Position numbers and translations under genes: made by a program. A stretch of 42,899 bases of DNA from Candidatus Nomurabacteria bacterium (GTDB taxonomy: Bacteria; Patescibacteriota; Minisyncoccia; Phycocordibacterales; UBA10002): contig CALQZP010000003.1 in assembly GCA_943349725.1 (NCBI GenBank), forward strand, positions 1 through 42,899, given 5' to 3'. Below the pieces are notes generated by a model. That model was not told the origin of the DNA, ran no database searches, and worked only from the letters and a program-made list of their open reading frames with translations. The stretch's first letter is position 1; every line of letters begins with the position of its first letter. Below are positions 23,308 to 30,616 of this stretch, piece after piece.

Positions 23308-24948
23308 ATGGAGCAGAACACACAAACCGACACAATTGCCGTTTTGGATTTTGGCTCACAGTATAGCCACCTTATCGTAAGGAGAATACGAGAGCTCTGC
23401 GTGCATGCCGAGCTTTTGCGTCCTGACACATCCGCGGATAGGCTTGCGGGGTTTGCTGGTGTGGTACTGTCGGGGGGTCCGCAAAACCTGTCAGAGTCTA
23501 CGGCGCTCAAAGCGGACCCGAAGCTGTACACGCTCGGTATTCCGGTGCTTGGAGTCTGTTACGGTCTGCAACTCATCGCGCATCAGCTCGGCGGGAAGGT
23601 TACGGCGGGGAACAAAAGGGAGTATGGACCGGTGCGTGTGGAGCTTTCGGGAAAGTCGGAGTTGTTTAAGGGGTTAAACACCACCGCCCTGACCTCACAA
23701 AAACACCACCACCCCGCCTCCGAAGACGGAGGCACCCCTCCTCAACTGAGGAGGGGAGAAGAGGGGAAAAAGCGGGAAGAACTGACGTGGATGTCACATG
23801 GCGACCAAGTGACAAAGATTCCCAAAGGCTTTAGCGTCACGGGAAAATCGGATGCGTGTCCGATTGTCGCGATTGAAAACGTGGAACAGAAGATTTATGG
23901 CATTCAATTTCATCCGGAGGTAAAACACACGGAGCACGGAACGAAAGTGCTCCAAAACTTTTTGACTATTGTCGGCGCGAAAAAAACCTGGAACCTCGGC
24001 AAGAATTGGATAGAGGCGCAGGTGGAGGATATCAAAACAAAGGTGGGAAGCGGTCGCGCGATCTGCGCGCTTTCGGGCGGAGTGGATTCTACCGTCGCGG
24101 CGTATCTCGTACATCGCGCCATTGGAAAACAGCTTACCTGCATTTATGTCGACACGGGAATGATGAGGCTGGGTGAAACCGAGCAAATCAAGAAGACATT
24201 TTCAAAACTTCCCAAACTGGATTTTAGAGTGGTGGACACGGAGAAAGAGTTTTTGAAGGCATTGCGGGGAGTGACCGAGCCGGAGAAGAAGAGAAAGGTG
24301 ATTGGGGAATTGTTTATTAGGTTGTTTGAAAAAGAATCCAAAAAACTCAAGGGTGTGAATTTTCTCGTGCAAGGGACGCTGTATACCGATGTGATTACCT
24401 CGGGCGTGTCGGTGGGCGGAAAGGCCTCCGTCATTAAGTCGCATCACAACGTCGGCGGACTTCCGAAAGATCTGAAGTTTAAGCTCATAGAACCGCTTCG
24501 CGATTTGTATAAAGACGAAGTGCGCCTTATCGGCAAGGAACTTGGGGTGCCGGAGGCTATCGTGAATCGACAGCCGTTTCCGGGTCCGGGGCTGGCGGTG
24601 CGGATTATCGGCGAGGTGACCAAAGCGAAACTGGATACGCTACGCTTGGCGGACGCGATTTTCCGTGAGGAGCTCATTACTTCGGGAGAAGCAAAAGGTA
24701 TCGCGCAGTACTTTGCGGTACTTCCCGATATTAGGAGTGTCGGGGTGCAGGGTGACGCGCGCACCTACGGACATCCGATAATTCTGCGAGCCGTTACCAC
24801 GATGGACTTTATGACCGCCGACTGGGCTCGCATTTCGACAGACACGCTCGCGAAGGTTTCCGCGCGTATCACGAACGAGGTTGCGGGTATTAATCGGGTG
24901 GCGTACGATATCACCTCAAAGCCACCTGCGACGGTGGAGTGGGAATAA
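23308..24948 (+). CDS. guaA: GMP synthase (glutamine-hydrolysing) with a repeat-derived insertion
   Basis: Encodes 546 residues from ATG 23308; an upstream in-frame TTG or GTG would add only repeat-encoded residues. The class I glutamine amidotransferase domain has GVCYGLQLIAHQLGG (nucleophile Cys) and the later FHPEVKHTEHG (His, Glu). The ATP pyrophosphatase domain has ALSGGVDSTVAAYLVH. The C-terminal dimerisation domain holds RQPFPGPGLAVRIIGEV and ends TVEWE. It aminates XMP to GMP, directly downstream of guaB. About residues 132-158 (KHHHPASEDGGTPPQLRRGE and following) are encoded by a palindromic element. They interrupt the glutaminase domain between LFKGL and WMSHGD, a surface loop in this family. 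Confidence 0.95.
   Translation: MEQNTQTDTIAVLDFGSQYSHLIVRRIRELCVHAELLRPDTSADRLAGFAGVVLSGGPQNLSESTALKADPKLYTLGIPVLGVCYGLQLIAHQLGGKVTAGNKREYGPVRVELSGKSELFKGLNTTALTSQKHHHPASEDGGTPPQLRRGEEGKKREELTWMSHGDQVTKIPKGFSVTGKSDACPIVAIENVEQKIYGIQFHPEVKHTEHGTKVLQNFLTIVGAKKTWNLGKNWIEAQVEDIKTKVGSGRAICALSGGVDSTVAAYLVHRAIGKQLTCIYVDTGMMRLGETEQIKKTFSKLPKLDFRVVDTEKEFLKALRGVTEPEKKRKVIGELFIRLFEKESKKLKGVNFLVQGTLYTDVITSGVSVGGKASVIKSHHNVGGLPKDLKFKLIEPLRDLYKDEVRLIGKELGVPEAIVNRQPFPGPGLAVRIIGEVTKAKLDTLRLADAIFREELITSGEAKGIAQYFAVLPDIRSVGVQGDARTYGHPIILRAVTTMDFMTADWARISTDTLAKVSARITNEVAGINRVAYDITSKPPATVEWE
23701..23780. repeat. double-hairpin element inside guaA
   Basis: CACCACCACCCC is followed by a hairpin GCCTCCG AAGA CGGAGGC (23716-23733) and a hairpin CCCCTCCTC AACT GAGGAGGGG (23735-23756), then a purine-rich tail. 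All arms are perfect. It is inserted in frame and contains no stop. Confidence 0.85.
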
Positions 24949-24952
24949 AGAG

Positions 24953-25043
24953 ATGGAATATGAACCATGAAGGATGGAATATAAGAAAGAAGTGTGAAAA
25001 GCCCGCAATTGCTACTAACTACTTTCTATTAACTACGTACTAA
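24953..25043. repeat. two heptad arrays between guaA and the deaminase gene
   Basis: Array 1 (24953-24987) has words ATGGAAT and ATGAACC at an exact 7-bp period for five units. Array 2 (25009-25043) has TAACTAC and TTTCTAT type words, five units, ending just before the next start codon. No gene or promoter is evident between them. Confidence 0.8.
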
Positions 25044-25048
25044 TTATT

Positions 25049-26065
25049 ATGGGCCAAAGAACAAAAACTCCACGAGCAGAACTCCACACACACCTTGGCG
25101 CGGCGGTTGACCCTGTGATTATGTGGACCATCGCGCATCGGCAAGGTATCAGACTTCCCGTCAAAGACTATTGGGATTTTGAAGAGCTCATCACGATGGG
25201 CGCGGATGAAAAGAATAAAGGGGTGGACGATATGGACAAGAAGTACTACCACCTCACCGAGCTTATTCAGTCGTCTCCCGAAGCCATTGAAGAGGCGGTT
25301 CATTCGGTTATCGGAGGAGGATACCGCAAATGTAACTTGGTACTCCAGGAACTTCGCTTCAGCCCGATGAAACGCAACCGCACGGGAGAGCGCGACCTTG
25401 ACTTCATTATGCTCGCGGCGCTGTGGGGAATGCGCAGGGCGATGGTGGAGTATCCGCAGGTGACCGCCGGACTCATCGTTGCGATGGACCGGAGTTTTAC
25501 CCCTGCGCAAAACGCGATTACGATTGAGAAGGCGATTAAGTATGCTTCAGACGGAATTGTTGGCATTGATATTTGTGGACCCGACCGAGATGATTTTTCT
25601 ATGAAAGACCACGCGCCACTTTTCGCCCGCGCGAGGAAGGCGGGACTCGGGCTTACGATACATTCGGGAGAGACAGGCAACCTTGAAGAGCTTCGCTATG
25701 TGGTGCGTCATATTAAGCCCGAGCGAATCGGACACGGAATTGCATGCATACAGGATAAGAAGCTTATGGCCGATATCGTCAAGCAAGGTATTGTGCTTGA
25801 GCTTTGCCCCACGTCAAATCTGCGGAACAGTGTGGTGAAAGATGTGGAGGAGCTCCGCACCATTATCCGCACTCTTATAGACCACAAAGTGCGTTTTACG
25901 ATAAACACCGATGGGCCCGAAATGTATAGAACGAGCGTGCTCAAAGAGGAGGAGTTTCTGCTCGCGAATGATATTATGAGTGAGAAGGAGCTCGCACAGT
26001 GCACGAAGTGGGCGTTTGAAGCAACTTTTATAAAGACGAAGGATGGTAAGAAGGTTAGAAAATAA
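25049..26065 (+). CDS. adenosine-deaminase-family aminohydrolase with an altered active-site motif
   Basis: Encodes 338 residues. The TIM-barrel metallohydrolase signature reads HTHLGA (His13, His15), HSGETG with the general-acid Glu near 205, RIGHG near 230 and LCPTSN. NTDGP near 287 follows. True adenosine deaminases have NTDDP, where the first Asp binds zinc and the second contacts the purine N7. Here the second is Gly, so the substrate may differ (another aminopurine or adenosine derivative). The position after guaB-guaA suggests purine salvage. No Shine-Dalgarno precedes the ATG; a heptad array does. The gene ends in a perfect hairpin. Confidence 0.85.
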   Translation: MGQRTKTPRAELHTHLGAAVDPVIMWTIAHRQGIRLPVKDYWDFEELITMGADEKNKGVDDMDKKYYHLTELIQSSPEAIEEAVHSVIGGGYRKCNLVLQELRFSPMKRNRTGERDLDFIMLAALWGMRRAMVEYPQVTAGLIVAMDRSFTPAQNAITIEKAIKYASDGIVGIDICGPDRDDFSMKDHAPLFARARKAGLGLTIHSGETGNLEELRYVVRHIKPERIGHGIACIQDKKLMADIVKQGIVLELCPTSNLRNSVVKDVEELRTIIRTLIDHKVRFTINTDGPEMYRTSVLKEEEFLLANDIMSEKELAQCTKWAFEATFIKTKDGKKVRK

Positions 26066-26090
26066 TCCACTTAGGTTCAACCTAAGTGGA
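26066..26090. terminator. perfect 12-bp hairpin after the deaminase gene
   Basis: TCCACTTAGGTT and AACCTAAGTGGA are separated by a single C, starting one base after the stop codon. A T-tract is missing, so it may be an mRNA 3' end structure or a protein-binding site rather than a standard terminator. Confidence 0.5.
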
Positions 26091-26091
26091 A

Positions 26092-26370
26092 ATGTATATG
26101 GAAGAGCGATTTACCAAAATTGAACAGGAGCTTCAGGCGATTGCCGAGCGCAACGCACGGGTAGAAGCCGACAAGTCGTGGGAGACCAGTTTCTTTCGGA
26201 AGTGTACGCTTGCGGTCATGACGTATTTTGTTGCGGTACTTCTTTTATACTTGATTGGAGCGGAACATATTTTCTTGAGCGCGCTCGTACCAGCCGTCGG
26301 ATTTATTCTCTCGGTGCAGACTCTTCCTGCCGTGAAGCTTTGGTGGATTGGCAGATTTCTCAAAAAATAA
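26092..26370 (+). CDS. small membrane protein with two transmembrane helices
   Basis: About 92 residues. The N-terminal 30 residues form a charged helix (ERFTKIEQELQAIAERNARVE), then WETSFFRKCTLAVMTYFVAVLLLYLIG and FLSALVPAVGFILSVQTLPAV form two membrane segments. ATG 26092 and ATG 26098 are equally plausible starts; a GTG at 26086 lies in the preceding hairpin. Its stop shares a base with the start of the methyltransferase gene, indicating co-transcription. The W-SFFRK motif before the first helix looks family-like, but I can give no function. Confidence 0.65.
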   Translation: MYMEERFTKIEQELQAIAERNARVEADKSWETSFFRKCTLAVMTYFVAVLLLYLIGAEHIFLSALVPAVGFILSVQTLPAVKLWWIGRFLKK

Positions 26371-26921
26371 TGATGAACGGTAAACTTCAATTCGCCTGGA
26401 ACTTTCTCTGTCACCCTGTACGAAACGCCTCACTCATTCCAAGCTCCAGTTTCGCAAGTAAGGCAATGCTTGAGGGCGTTGATTTTTCTACCGTGAAAAC
26501 GGTGGTGGAGCTCGGTCCCGGCACGGGAGTATTTACGGAGGAAATACTGAAGCGATGCACACCCGGTACCAAAATACTTTTGATTGAGCTTGAAAAAGAT
26601 TACGTGACGTTGCTTCAAAAGAAATTCGGTGACCGCGTCATCGTGGAAAGCGCGAGCGCGCACCTTCTGGACGCGATACTCGCGAAGCACGGCGTTACCG
26701 AGGTTAACCTTATCGTTTCAGGACTTCCGTTTTCGCTTCCGCACGAGGTAAAGGAAAAGTTGTTCGCGTCGCTCGCAAAGCACACGTCGCAAGGGGCACA
26801 CTATCGCTTTTTCACCTACAATCCTCCCCTGATGAAGCGTGCGTACGCGAACCTTCCCATACACAAGCTATCGTTCGTACCTTTTAATATTCCGCCAATG
26901 TGGGTATACGGCATCAACTAG
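26370..26921 (+). CDS. SAM-dependent methyltransferase of the rRNA-adenine/phospholipid methyltransferase type
   Basis: Encodes 183 residues from ATG 26370, overlapping the upstream stop by 1 nt. Motif I is VVELGPGTGVFTEEIL, motif II ILLIELEKDYV, and motif IV LIVSGLPFSLP. The SGLPF sequence, in place of the NLPY of KsgA, is typical of the small phospholipid N-methyltransferase (PmtA)-like group. The N-terminus with FLCHPVRNASLIPSSSFASKAM also fits that group. It may methylate a lipid headgroup, in keeping with the membrane proteins on either side. An rRNA target is not excluded. Confidence 0.75.
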   Translation: MMNGKLQFAWNFLCHPVRNASLIPSSSFASKAMLEGVDFSTVKTVVELGPGTGVFTEEILKRCTPGTKILLIELEKDYVTLLQKKFGDRVIVESASAHLLDAILAKHGVTEVNLIVSGLPFSLPHEVKEKLFASLAKHTSQGAHYRFFTYNPPLMKRAYANLPIHKLSFVPFNIPPMWVYGIN

Positions 26922-26922
26922 T

Positions 26923-27501
26923 ATGAGTACCCACGCTTTTTTTGCGATACTTGCGACAACGATTGCACTCGCAAATAAAATCCCCTACATCGCGGATATT
27001 TATCGGCTGAAGACGACTCCGCACAGCTACTCCTGGCTTATCTGGACACTGCTTCAGGGGACCGGCGCGCTCGTTATGCTAAGCGGTGGTGCGGGATTTG
27101 GTGTTGCCTCGCTTCTCGCCGGAACCGTCCTGTGCGCCTTCATCTTTTTGCTTTCGCTTCGTTACGGCACAAAGAACATCACCACGTTTGATACGATCTG
27201 CTTTATCGGAGCACTCATTGCGACAGGAGTTTGGTTCTTTTTGCATGATGCGTTTCTCTCTATTCTGCTCATCTCCGCCATTGATTTTATCGCGTTTCTT
27301 CCCACATTTCGGAAGGCGTACGAAGAGCCATACAGTGAGACGCCCATAATGTATCTCTTTGCCGGTATTGGGGAGGGGTTCGCGCTTCTCGCCCTGACCA
27401 ATATTACCTTTACCACCTCCTTCTATTTGATAACCTTAGTTATTACCAACCCACTTTGCGCGGGTATCATTTGGTTTAGACGAGCGAAGCTTAACAATTA
27501 A
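26923..27501 (+). CDS. polytopic membrane protein, possibly PQ-loop/SWEET-like
   Basis: Encodes 192 residues from ATG 26923, one base after the previous stop codon. About six or seven hydrophobic segments are visible. The beginning (IALANKIPYIADIYRLKTTPHSYSWLIWTLLQGTGALV) recalls PQ-loop proteins: a conserved Pro in helix 1, a short basic loop and an S-W-x-x-W helix. A second similar half is suggested by IDFIAFLPTFRKAYEEP. A small-solute transporter is conceivable but unproven. It forms a tight operon with the methyltransferase. Confidence 0.6.
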   Translation: MSTHAFFAILATTIALANKIPYIADIYRLKTTPHSYSWLIWTLLQGTGALVMLSGGAGFGVASLLAGTVLCAFIFLLSLRYGTKNITTFDTICFIGALIATGVWFFLHDAFLSILLISAIDFIAFLPTFRKAYEEPYSETPIMYLFAGIGEGFALLALTNITFTTSFYLITLVITNPLCAGIIWFRRAKLNN

Positions 27502-27512
27502 ACAATAGTGCT

Positions 27513-27875
27513 ATGCTGATTAAAGACTTAAACAACTGTGAGGAGTTTATCGCTGGCGATAAGACAATACTTCGCGAGTTGTTACACCCCCAAAAAATTA
27601 CGAATGTGGCTTTCCGCTACAGTCTCGCTCACGCGACGGTAAAGGCGGGAGAGAGTTCAACTTCGCACGCGCTCAAGACTTCGGAGGTGTACTATATTCT
27701 GGAAGGGGAGGGAGAAATGCACATTGGTGACGAATCCGCGATGGTACACGCGGGGCAAGCCGTCGTCATTCCGCCGAACGCCAGGCAGTATATTCGTAAT
27801 GTTAGTAGGGGCGCTTTGAAATTTCTTTGCATTGTAGATCCTGCGTGGCGCGTCGAAGATGAAGAAATTATGTAA
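27513..27875 (+). CDS. cupin-domain protein
   Basis: Encodes 120 residues forming one beta-barrel cupin. Cupin motif 1 is seen in STSHALKTSEVYYILEGEGEMHIG and motif 2 around AGQAVVIPPNARQYIRN. The canonical metal-binding set is only partly present (one His in each region, plus a Glu), so metal binding is uncertain. Such single-domain cupins include sugar isomerases, mannose-6-phosphate isomerase-like proteins and sensors. It lies 11 nt after the membrane protein gene and is probably in the same transcript. Confidence 0.8.
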   Translation: MLIKDLNNCEEFIAGDKTILRELLHPQKITNVAFRYSLAHATVKAGESSTSHALKTSEVYYILEGEGEMHIGDESAMVHAGQAVVIPPNARQYIRNVSRGALKFLCIVDPAWRVEDEEIM

Positions 27876-27888
27876 CCGACGGCGTCTG

Positions 27889-27922
27889 TCTATTCGCCAA
27901 TTCGCGCGAATTGGCGAATAGA
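27889..27922. repeat. 34-bp perfect palindrome, copy 2
   Basis: TCTATTCGCCAATTCGC and its exact reverse complement, with no spacer. Compared with copy 1 (20770-20803) it is the same length. The innermost AATTCG..CGAATT is identical, and every other difference is matched by the complementary change on the other arm. It lies between the cupin and the M24 peptidase genes. Confidence 0.85.
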
Positions 27923-27945
27923 TAGGGCGCGGTTATAGGAGAAAT

Positions 27946-29118
27946 ATGCAATCGCGAATAGAGAAAGTAAGGAAAATACTCATTCAGGAGAAAGCGGACG
28001 CGCTTTTGGTGTGGAATGGTGAAGGAAGCGGACAGCCGGCAACAGCATGGTTGTCGGGGTTTTCTGGGACGTCCTCGGCGCTGCTGTTTGCTCGAGAAAA
28101 AATCCTCTCTATGGGCGAGTTCGCCACGAGCTTTAGCCGGCCTCCGGCCACCTCCTTTAGAAAAGGAGGAATAAGAATAAGAGCTTTCTTGATTACCGAT
28201 GGACGGTATACGGCACAGAGCAAAAAAGAAGCAAACGGATTTAAGATTTTCATTACTTCGCGGGAGAGAACCGCGACACAGATTTTGGAATCGCTTTGCA
28301 AACAGTATCATCTGCACAGGATTGTGTTTGATGGAAGTGTCACCTCCTACAGTGCGATCGAAGACATCACGAAAGCAATCTCAGCCGTTAACTTTTTGTC
28401 ACGTAAACGTGTCCTGCAGGAGCTTCGAATGGTCAAAGATACGGAGGAGATACGACTGCTTAAAAAAGCAGGGGATATTACCGTTCGGGCGTTCATGCGA
28501 CTTTTACCCGAGCTATATAGTGGGATGACCGAAAAAGAAATCGCACAGCGTCTTGAAATGCTCTGCATAGAGGAGGGATCGGAGGGTGTGGCATTTCCTA
28601 CGATTGTCGCTTCGGGTAAGAACGGCGCGTTTCCGCACGCGCGGGTAACGGATAAAGAAATTAAGAACGGAGAGCTTGTCACGATTGATTTCGGTGTGCG
28701 GTATAAGGGATATGTTTCGGATATGACCCGCACGGTTGGAATAGGGAAGATAGGGTCACGTCTCAAACGAATGTATGAAGCGGTTCGAAAGGCGCAGGAG
28801 CTCGGGTGCAAGAAGGCAAAGGCGGGAGTAACTGGAGGAAAAATTGATGCCGTGTGTAGAAACTATCTTGAGAAGAAAGGCTTCGGAAAATATTTCACGC
28901 ATTCCACGGGACACGGTATCGGTATTGAGGTGCATGAGCTTCCGCTAGTTTCTTTTCGGCAGAATACAAAGATGCCGGTGGGCGCGGTTATTACCTGTGA
29001 ACCTGGTGTGTATATTCCAAATGTGGGTGGAGCACGTATTGAGGACGCACTGGTGCTTACCAAAAGAGGAAATCTAAAACTGACAGAAGGTATCCCGAAG
29101 GAACTCATTGTACTCTAA
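27946..29118 (+). CDS. M24-family aminopeptidase (Xaa-Pro aminopeptidase-like) with a repeat-derived insertion
   Basis: Encodes 390 residues. A creatinase-like N-terminal domain (RIEKVRKILIQEKADALLVWNG) leads to the pita-bread catalytic domain. Five metal ligands are visible: Asp in VTIDFGVRYKG (about 248), Asp in YVSDMTRTVG (about 259), His in THSTGHGIGIEVHE (about 323), Glu in TCEPGVYIPN (about 352) and Glu in ARIEDALV (about 366). It removes N-terminal residues preceding proline. A clear Shine-Dalgarno (AGGAG) precedes the ATG, rare in this window. Residues about 54-80, inserted between LLFAREK and AFLITDGRYT, are encoded by a palindromic element and are absent from normal relatives. Confidence 0.9.
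   Translation: MQSRIEKVRKILIQEKADALLVWNGEGSGQPATAWLSGFSGTSSALLFAREKILSMGEFATSFSRPPATSFRKGGIRIRAFLITDGRYTAQSKKEANGFKIFITSRERTATQILESLCKQYHLHRIVFDGSVTSYSAIEDITKAISAVNFLSRKRVLQELRMVKDTEEIRLLKKAGDITVRAFMRLLPELYSGMTEKEIAQRLEMLCIEEGSEGVAFPTIVASGKNGAFPHARVTDKEIKNGELVTIDFGVRYKGYVSDMTRTVGIGKIGSRLKRMYEAVRKAQELGCKKAKAGVTGGKIDAVCRNYLEKKGFGKYFTHSTGHGIGIEVHELPLVSFRQNTKMPVGAVITCEPGVYIPNVGGARIEDALVLTKRGNLKLTEGIPKELIVL
28104..28185. repeat. double-hairpin element inside the M24 peptidase gene
   Basis: Hairpins GGCC TCC GGCC (28139-28149) and CCTCCTTT AGA AAAGGAGG (28151-28169), both perfect, lie in a longer segment starting GGGCGAGTTCGCCACGAGC. It has the same two-hairpin plan as the guaB and guaA copies, with different sequence to the left. 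It is in frame with no stop codon. Confidence 0.8.
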
Positions 29119-29192
29119 GTGGACCGTGAAAGCTTTCCGCTGTGGTCAAAAAACTCTGCAAGGGGTTGTTACGTATACCTTCACGCTTCGCG

Positions 29193-29222
29193 TTGTCCTA
29201 CTCTCGTCTCTTTTGCTACACT
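29193..29222 (+). promoter_or_regulatory. promoter of the 29231 membrane protein, leaderless
   Basis: TTGTCC (29193-29198), an 18-nt spacer and TACACT (29217-29222), 8 nt before the ATG at 29231. Confidence 0.45.
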
Positions 29223-29230
29223 TATAGTAT

Positions 29231-30052
29231 ATGAAGCTCAATAGCGGGCAAAGATTTTTATACGCGAGGATTACTATTCTCGTGCTTTTGGTGGGGGCAT
29301 TTGCTTTGGGGGTGTTGGGGTTCAGAGGATTTCCGTTTTGGTATGGTGGATTTGTTTTGTGCTTCTGGGGCGCGCTTGGACTTTTGAATTATGGACAGCA
29401 CAGTTCGCTGTGGCTTTCTTATAAGAAACCGTGGCTGTTTGTACTTCTCTACGGCGCGCTCGCAGGCACTTCCTTTCTTTCCGATACCTTTGGGCTGAAC
29501 GCGCATCTGTGGTTTTACCCGTTTTATCACGGCATCTCGCTCCTGTGGGTATGGCTTGTCCTGTATCCATTTGGGGGACTTGCAATACTTGAACTCCTCT
29601 ATTTTTTGGCGGGACATCTTGACGCACCACTAGAGTTCAGACAGTATCCGCAAACACAGGGACATAGGTTCTTTGATGTTTTTGAGAGTTTGCTTTTTCT
29701 TGGTATGGTCGGGGTGGTTGTACTCGGCGCTATTCACGTACCGAGTGGACTCACGCTTCCGGCGATATTCGCGTTTGTAGTTGTTTGGATTATTTCTGCG
29801 CTTCTCAAACTTAGATTTCACATTACACATCTCGGACAGTATACGCTCGTTATCGTGCTGACGACGCTACTCGCGACGCTCTCGTACGGGCTTTCTGGTT
29901 TTGCGACGCGTTCATGGATATGTCTTGAAACAACGTTCTTTGATGTCCTCCTGTTTGGTTTCCCGTTTTGGGTGTGGGTAGGTTCATTTTGGTTCGTACT
30001 TATTACACTGCGGTTGTGGATTTTTTTGGTGCTTCACCCGAAAGTGAAATGA
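29231..30052 (+). CDS. polytopic membrane protein of unknown function
   Basis: Encodes 273 residues with about eight hydrophobic segments, beginning ILVLLVGAFALGVLGF and ending WIFLVLHPKVK. Many aromatic residues sit at the helix ends (FPFWYGGFVLCFWGALG, FYPFYHGISLLWVWLVLYPFG). No catalytic or transport motif is recognised. The first helix starts about 12 residues in and no cleavable signal is evident. It is followed, 60 nt on, by the DUF192 gene with its own -10 box, so it is probably a single-gene unit. Confidence 0.65.
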   Translation: MKLNSGQRFLYARITILVLLVGAFALGVLGFRGFPFWYGGFVLCFWGALGLLNYGQHSSLWLSYKKPWLFVLLYGALAGTSFLSDTFGLNAHLWFYPFYHGISLLWVWLVLYPFGGLAILELLYFLAGHLDAPLEFRQYPQTQGHRFFDVFESLLFLGMVGVVVLGAIHVPSGLTLPAIFAFVVVWIISALLKLRFHITHLGQYTLVIVLTTLLATLSYGLSGFATRSWICLETTFFDVLLFGFPFWVWVGSFWFVLITLRLWIFLVLHPKVK

Positions 30053-30100
30053 CGTTGCTCCAAAAAGAGTGCACCCCGAAGGGCTTCGAGTGTTTTTTGT

Positions 30101-30106
30101 TATACT
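30101..30106 (+). promoter_or_regulatory. extended -10 box for a leaderless DUF192 mRNA
   Basis: TGTTATACT gives an extended -10; it ends 6 nt before the ATG at 30113. No -35 match is needed for extended -10 promoters. Confidence 0.55.
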
Positions 30107-30112
30107 GATAGT

Positions 30113-30580
30113 ATGCGGAACAAACTTTTTCTTTGCGGGGGAATTATTCTTTTGGCAGTTGTGCTGTTTGTCGTGTTCGCATCCGCGAAACACATGAGTC
30201 CCACACTTTCTATTGGTGGACACGTGATACAGCTTGAACTTGCGGACACCGAAGCGAAACGCATCCTTGGGCTCGGAGGCAGGGAAGTGATAGGGGATGA
30301 CGAGAGCATGCTTTTTGTGTTTCCGAAAAGCGACAAGTACGGTATCTGGATGAAAGGGATGCGTTTCCCGCTTGATATTGTGTGGCTTGAAGATGGACAG
30401 AAAGATGCGGGGGGAAAGCAGATGCTTGTCGTGCTGGAGATACAGGAGAACATAGCTCCCGAAACTTACCCAGAGATTTTCTACCCAAGAGAGAAAGCGC
30501 TCTATGTGCTCGAAATGAAGGGAGGCTCTGCACAAAAGAGTGATATGCACGTCGGATCAATCTTGACCCTAAAAAAGTAG
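30113..30580 (+). CDS. DUF192 family protein, membrane-anchored or exported
   Basis: Encodes 155 residues. An N-terminal hydrophobic segment (LFLCGGIILLAVVLFVVFAS) acts as signal or anchor. The rest matches DUF192: VIQLELADTEAKRILGLGGRE, a GMLFVF-like MLFVFPKSDKYGIWMKGMRFPLDIVWL, and a final LEMKGG. This domain is a small beta-barrel of unknown function found in many bacteria and archaea. The Met-Lys-Gly-Met segment replaces the usual MKNT motif. It directly precedes the RNase P RNA gene. Confidence 0.85.
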   Translation: MRNKLFLCGGIILLAVVLFVVFASAKHMSPTLSIGGHVIQLELADTEAKRILGLGGREVIGDDESMLFVFPKSDKYGIWMKGMRFPLDIVWLEDGQKDAGGKQMLVVLEIQENIAPETYPEIFYPREKALYVLEMKGGSAQKSDMHVGSILTLKK

Positions 30581-30582
30581 TA

Positions 30583-30611
30583 TTGTCAATATTTGCCAAG
30601 TAAGGTATACT
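30583..30611 (+). promoter_or_regulatory. rnpB promoter
   Basis: TTGTCA (30583-30588), an exact 17-nt spacer and TATACT (30606-30611). The predicted start at about 30617 coincides with the first base of RNase P helix P1. Confidence 0.75.
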
Positions 30612-30616
30612 GCGTA

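Noticed and set aside
24953..25043. CRISPR array
   Set aside because: The period is 7 bp with degenerate words and there are no spacers; no cas genes are in the window.
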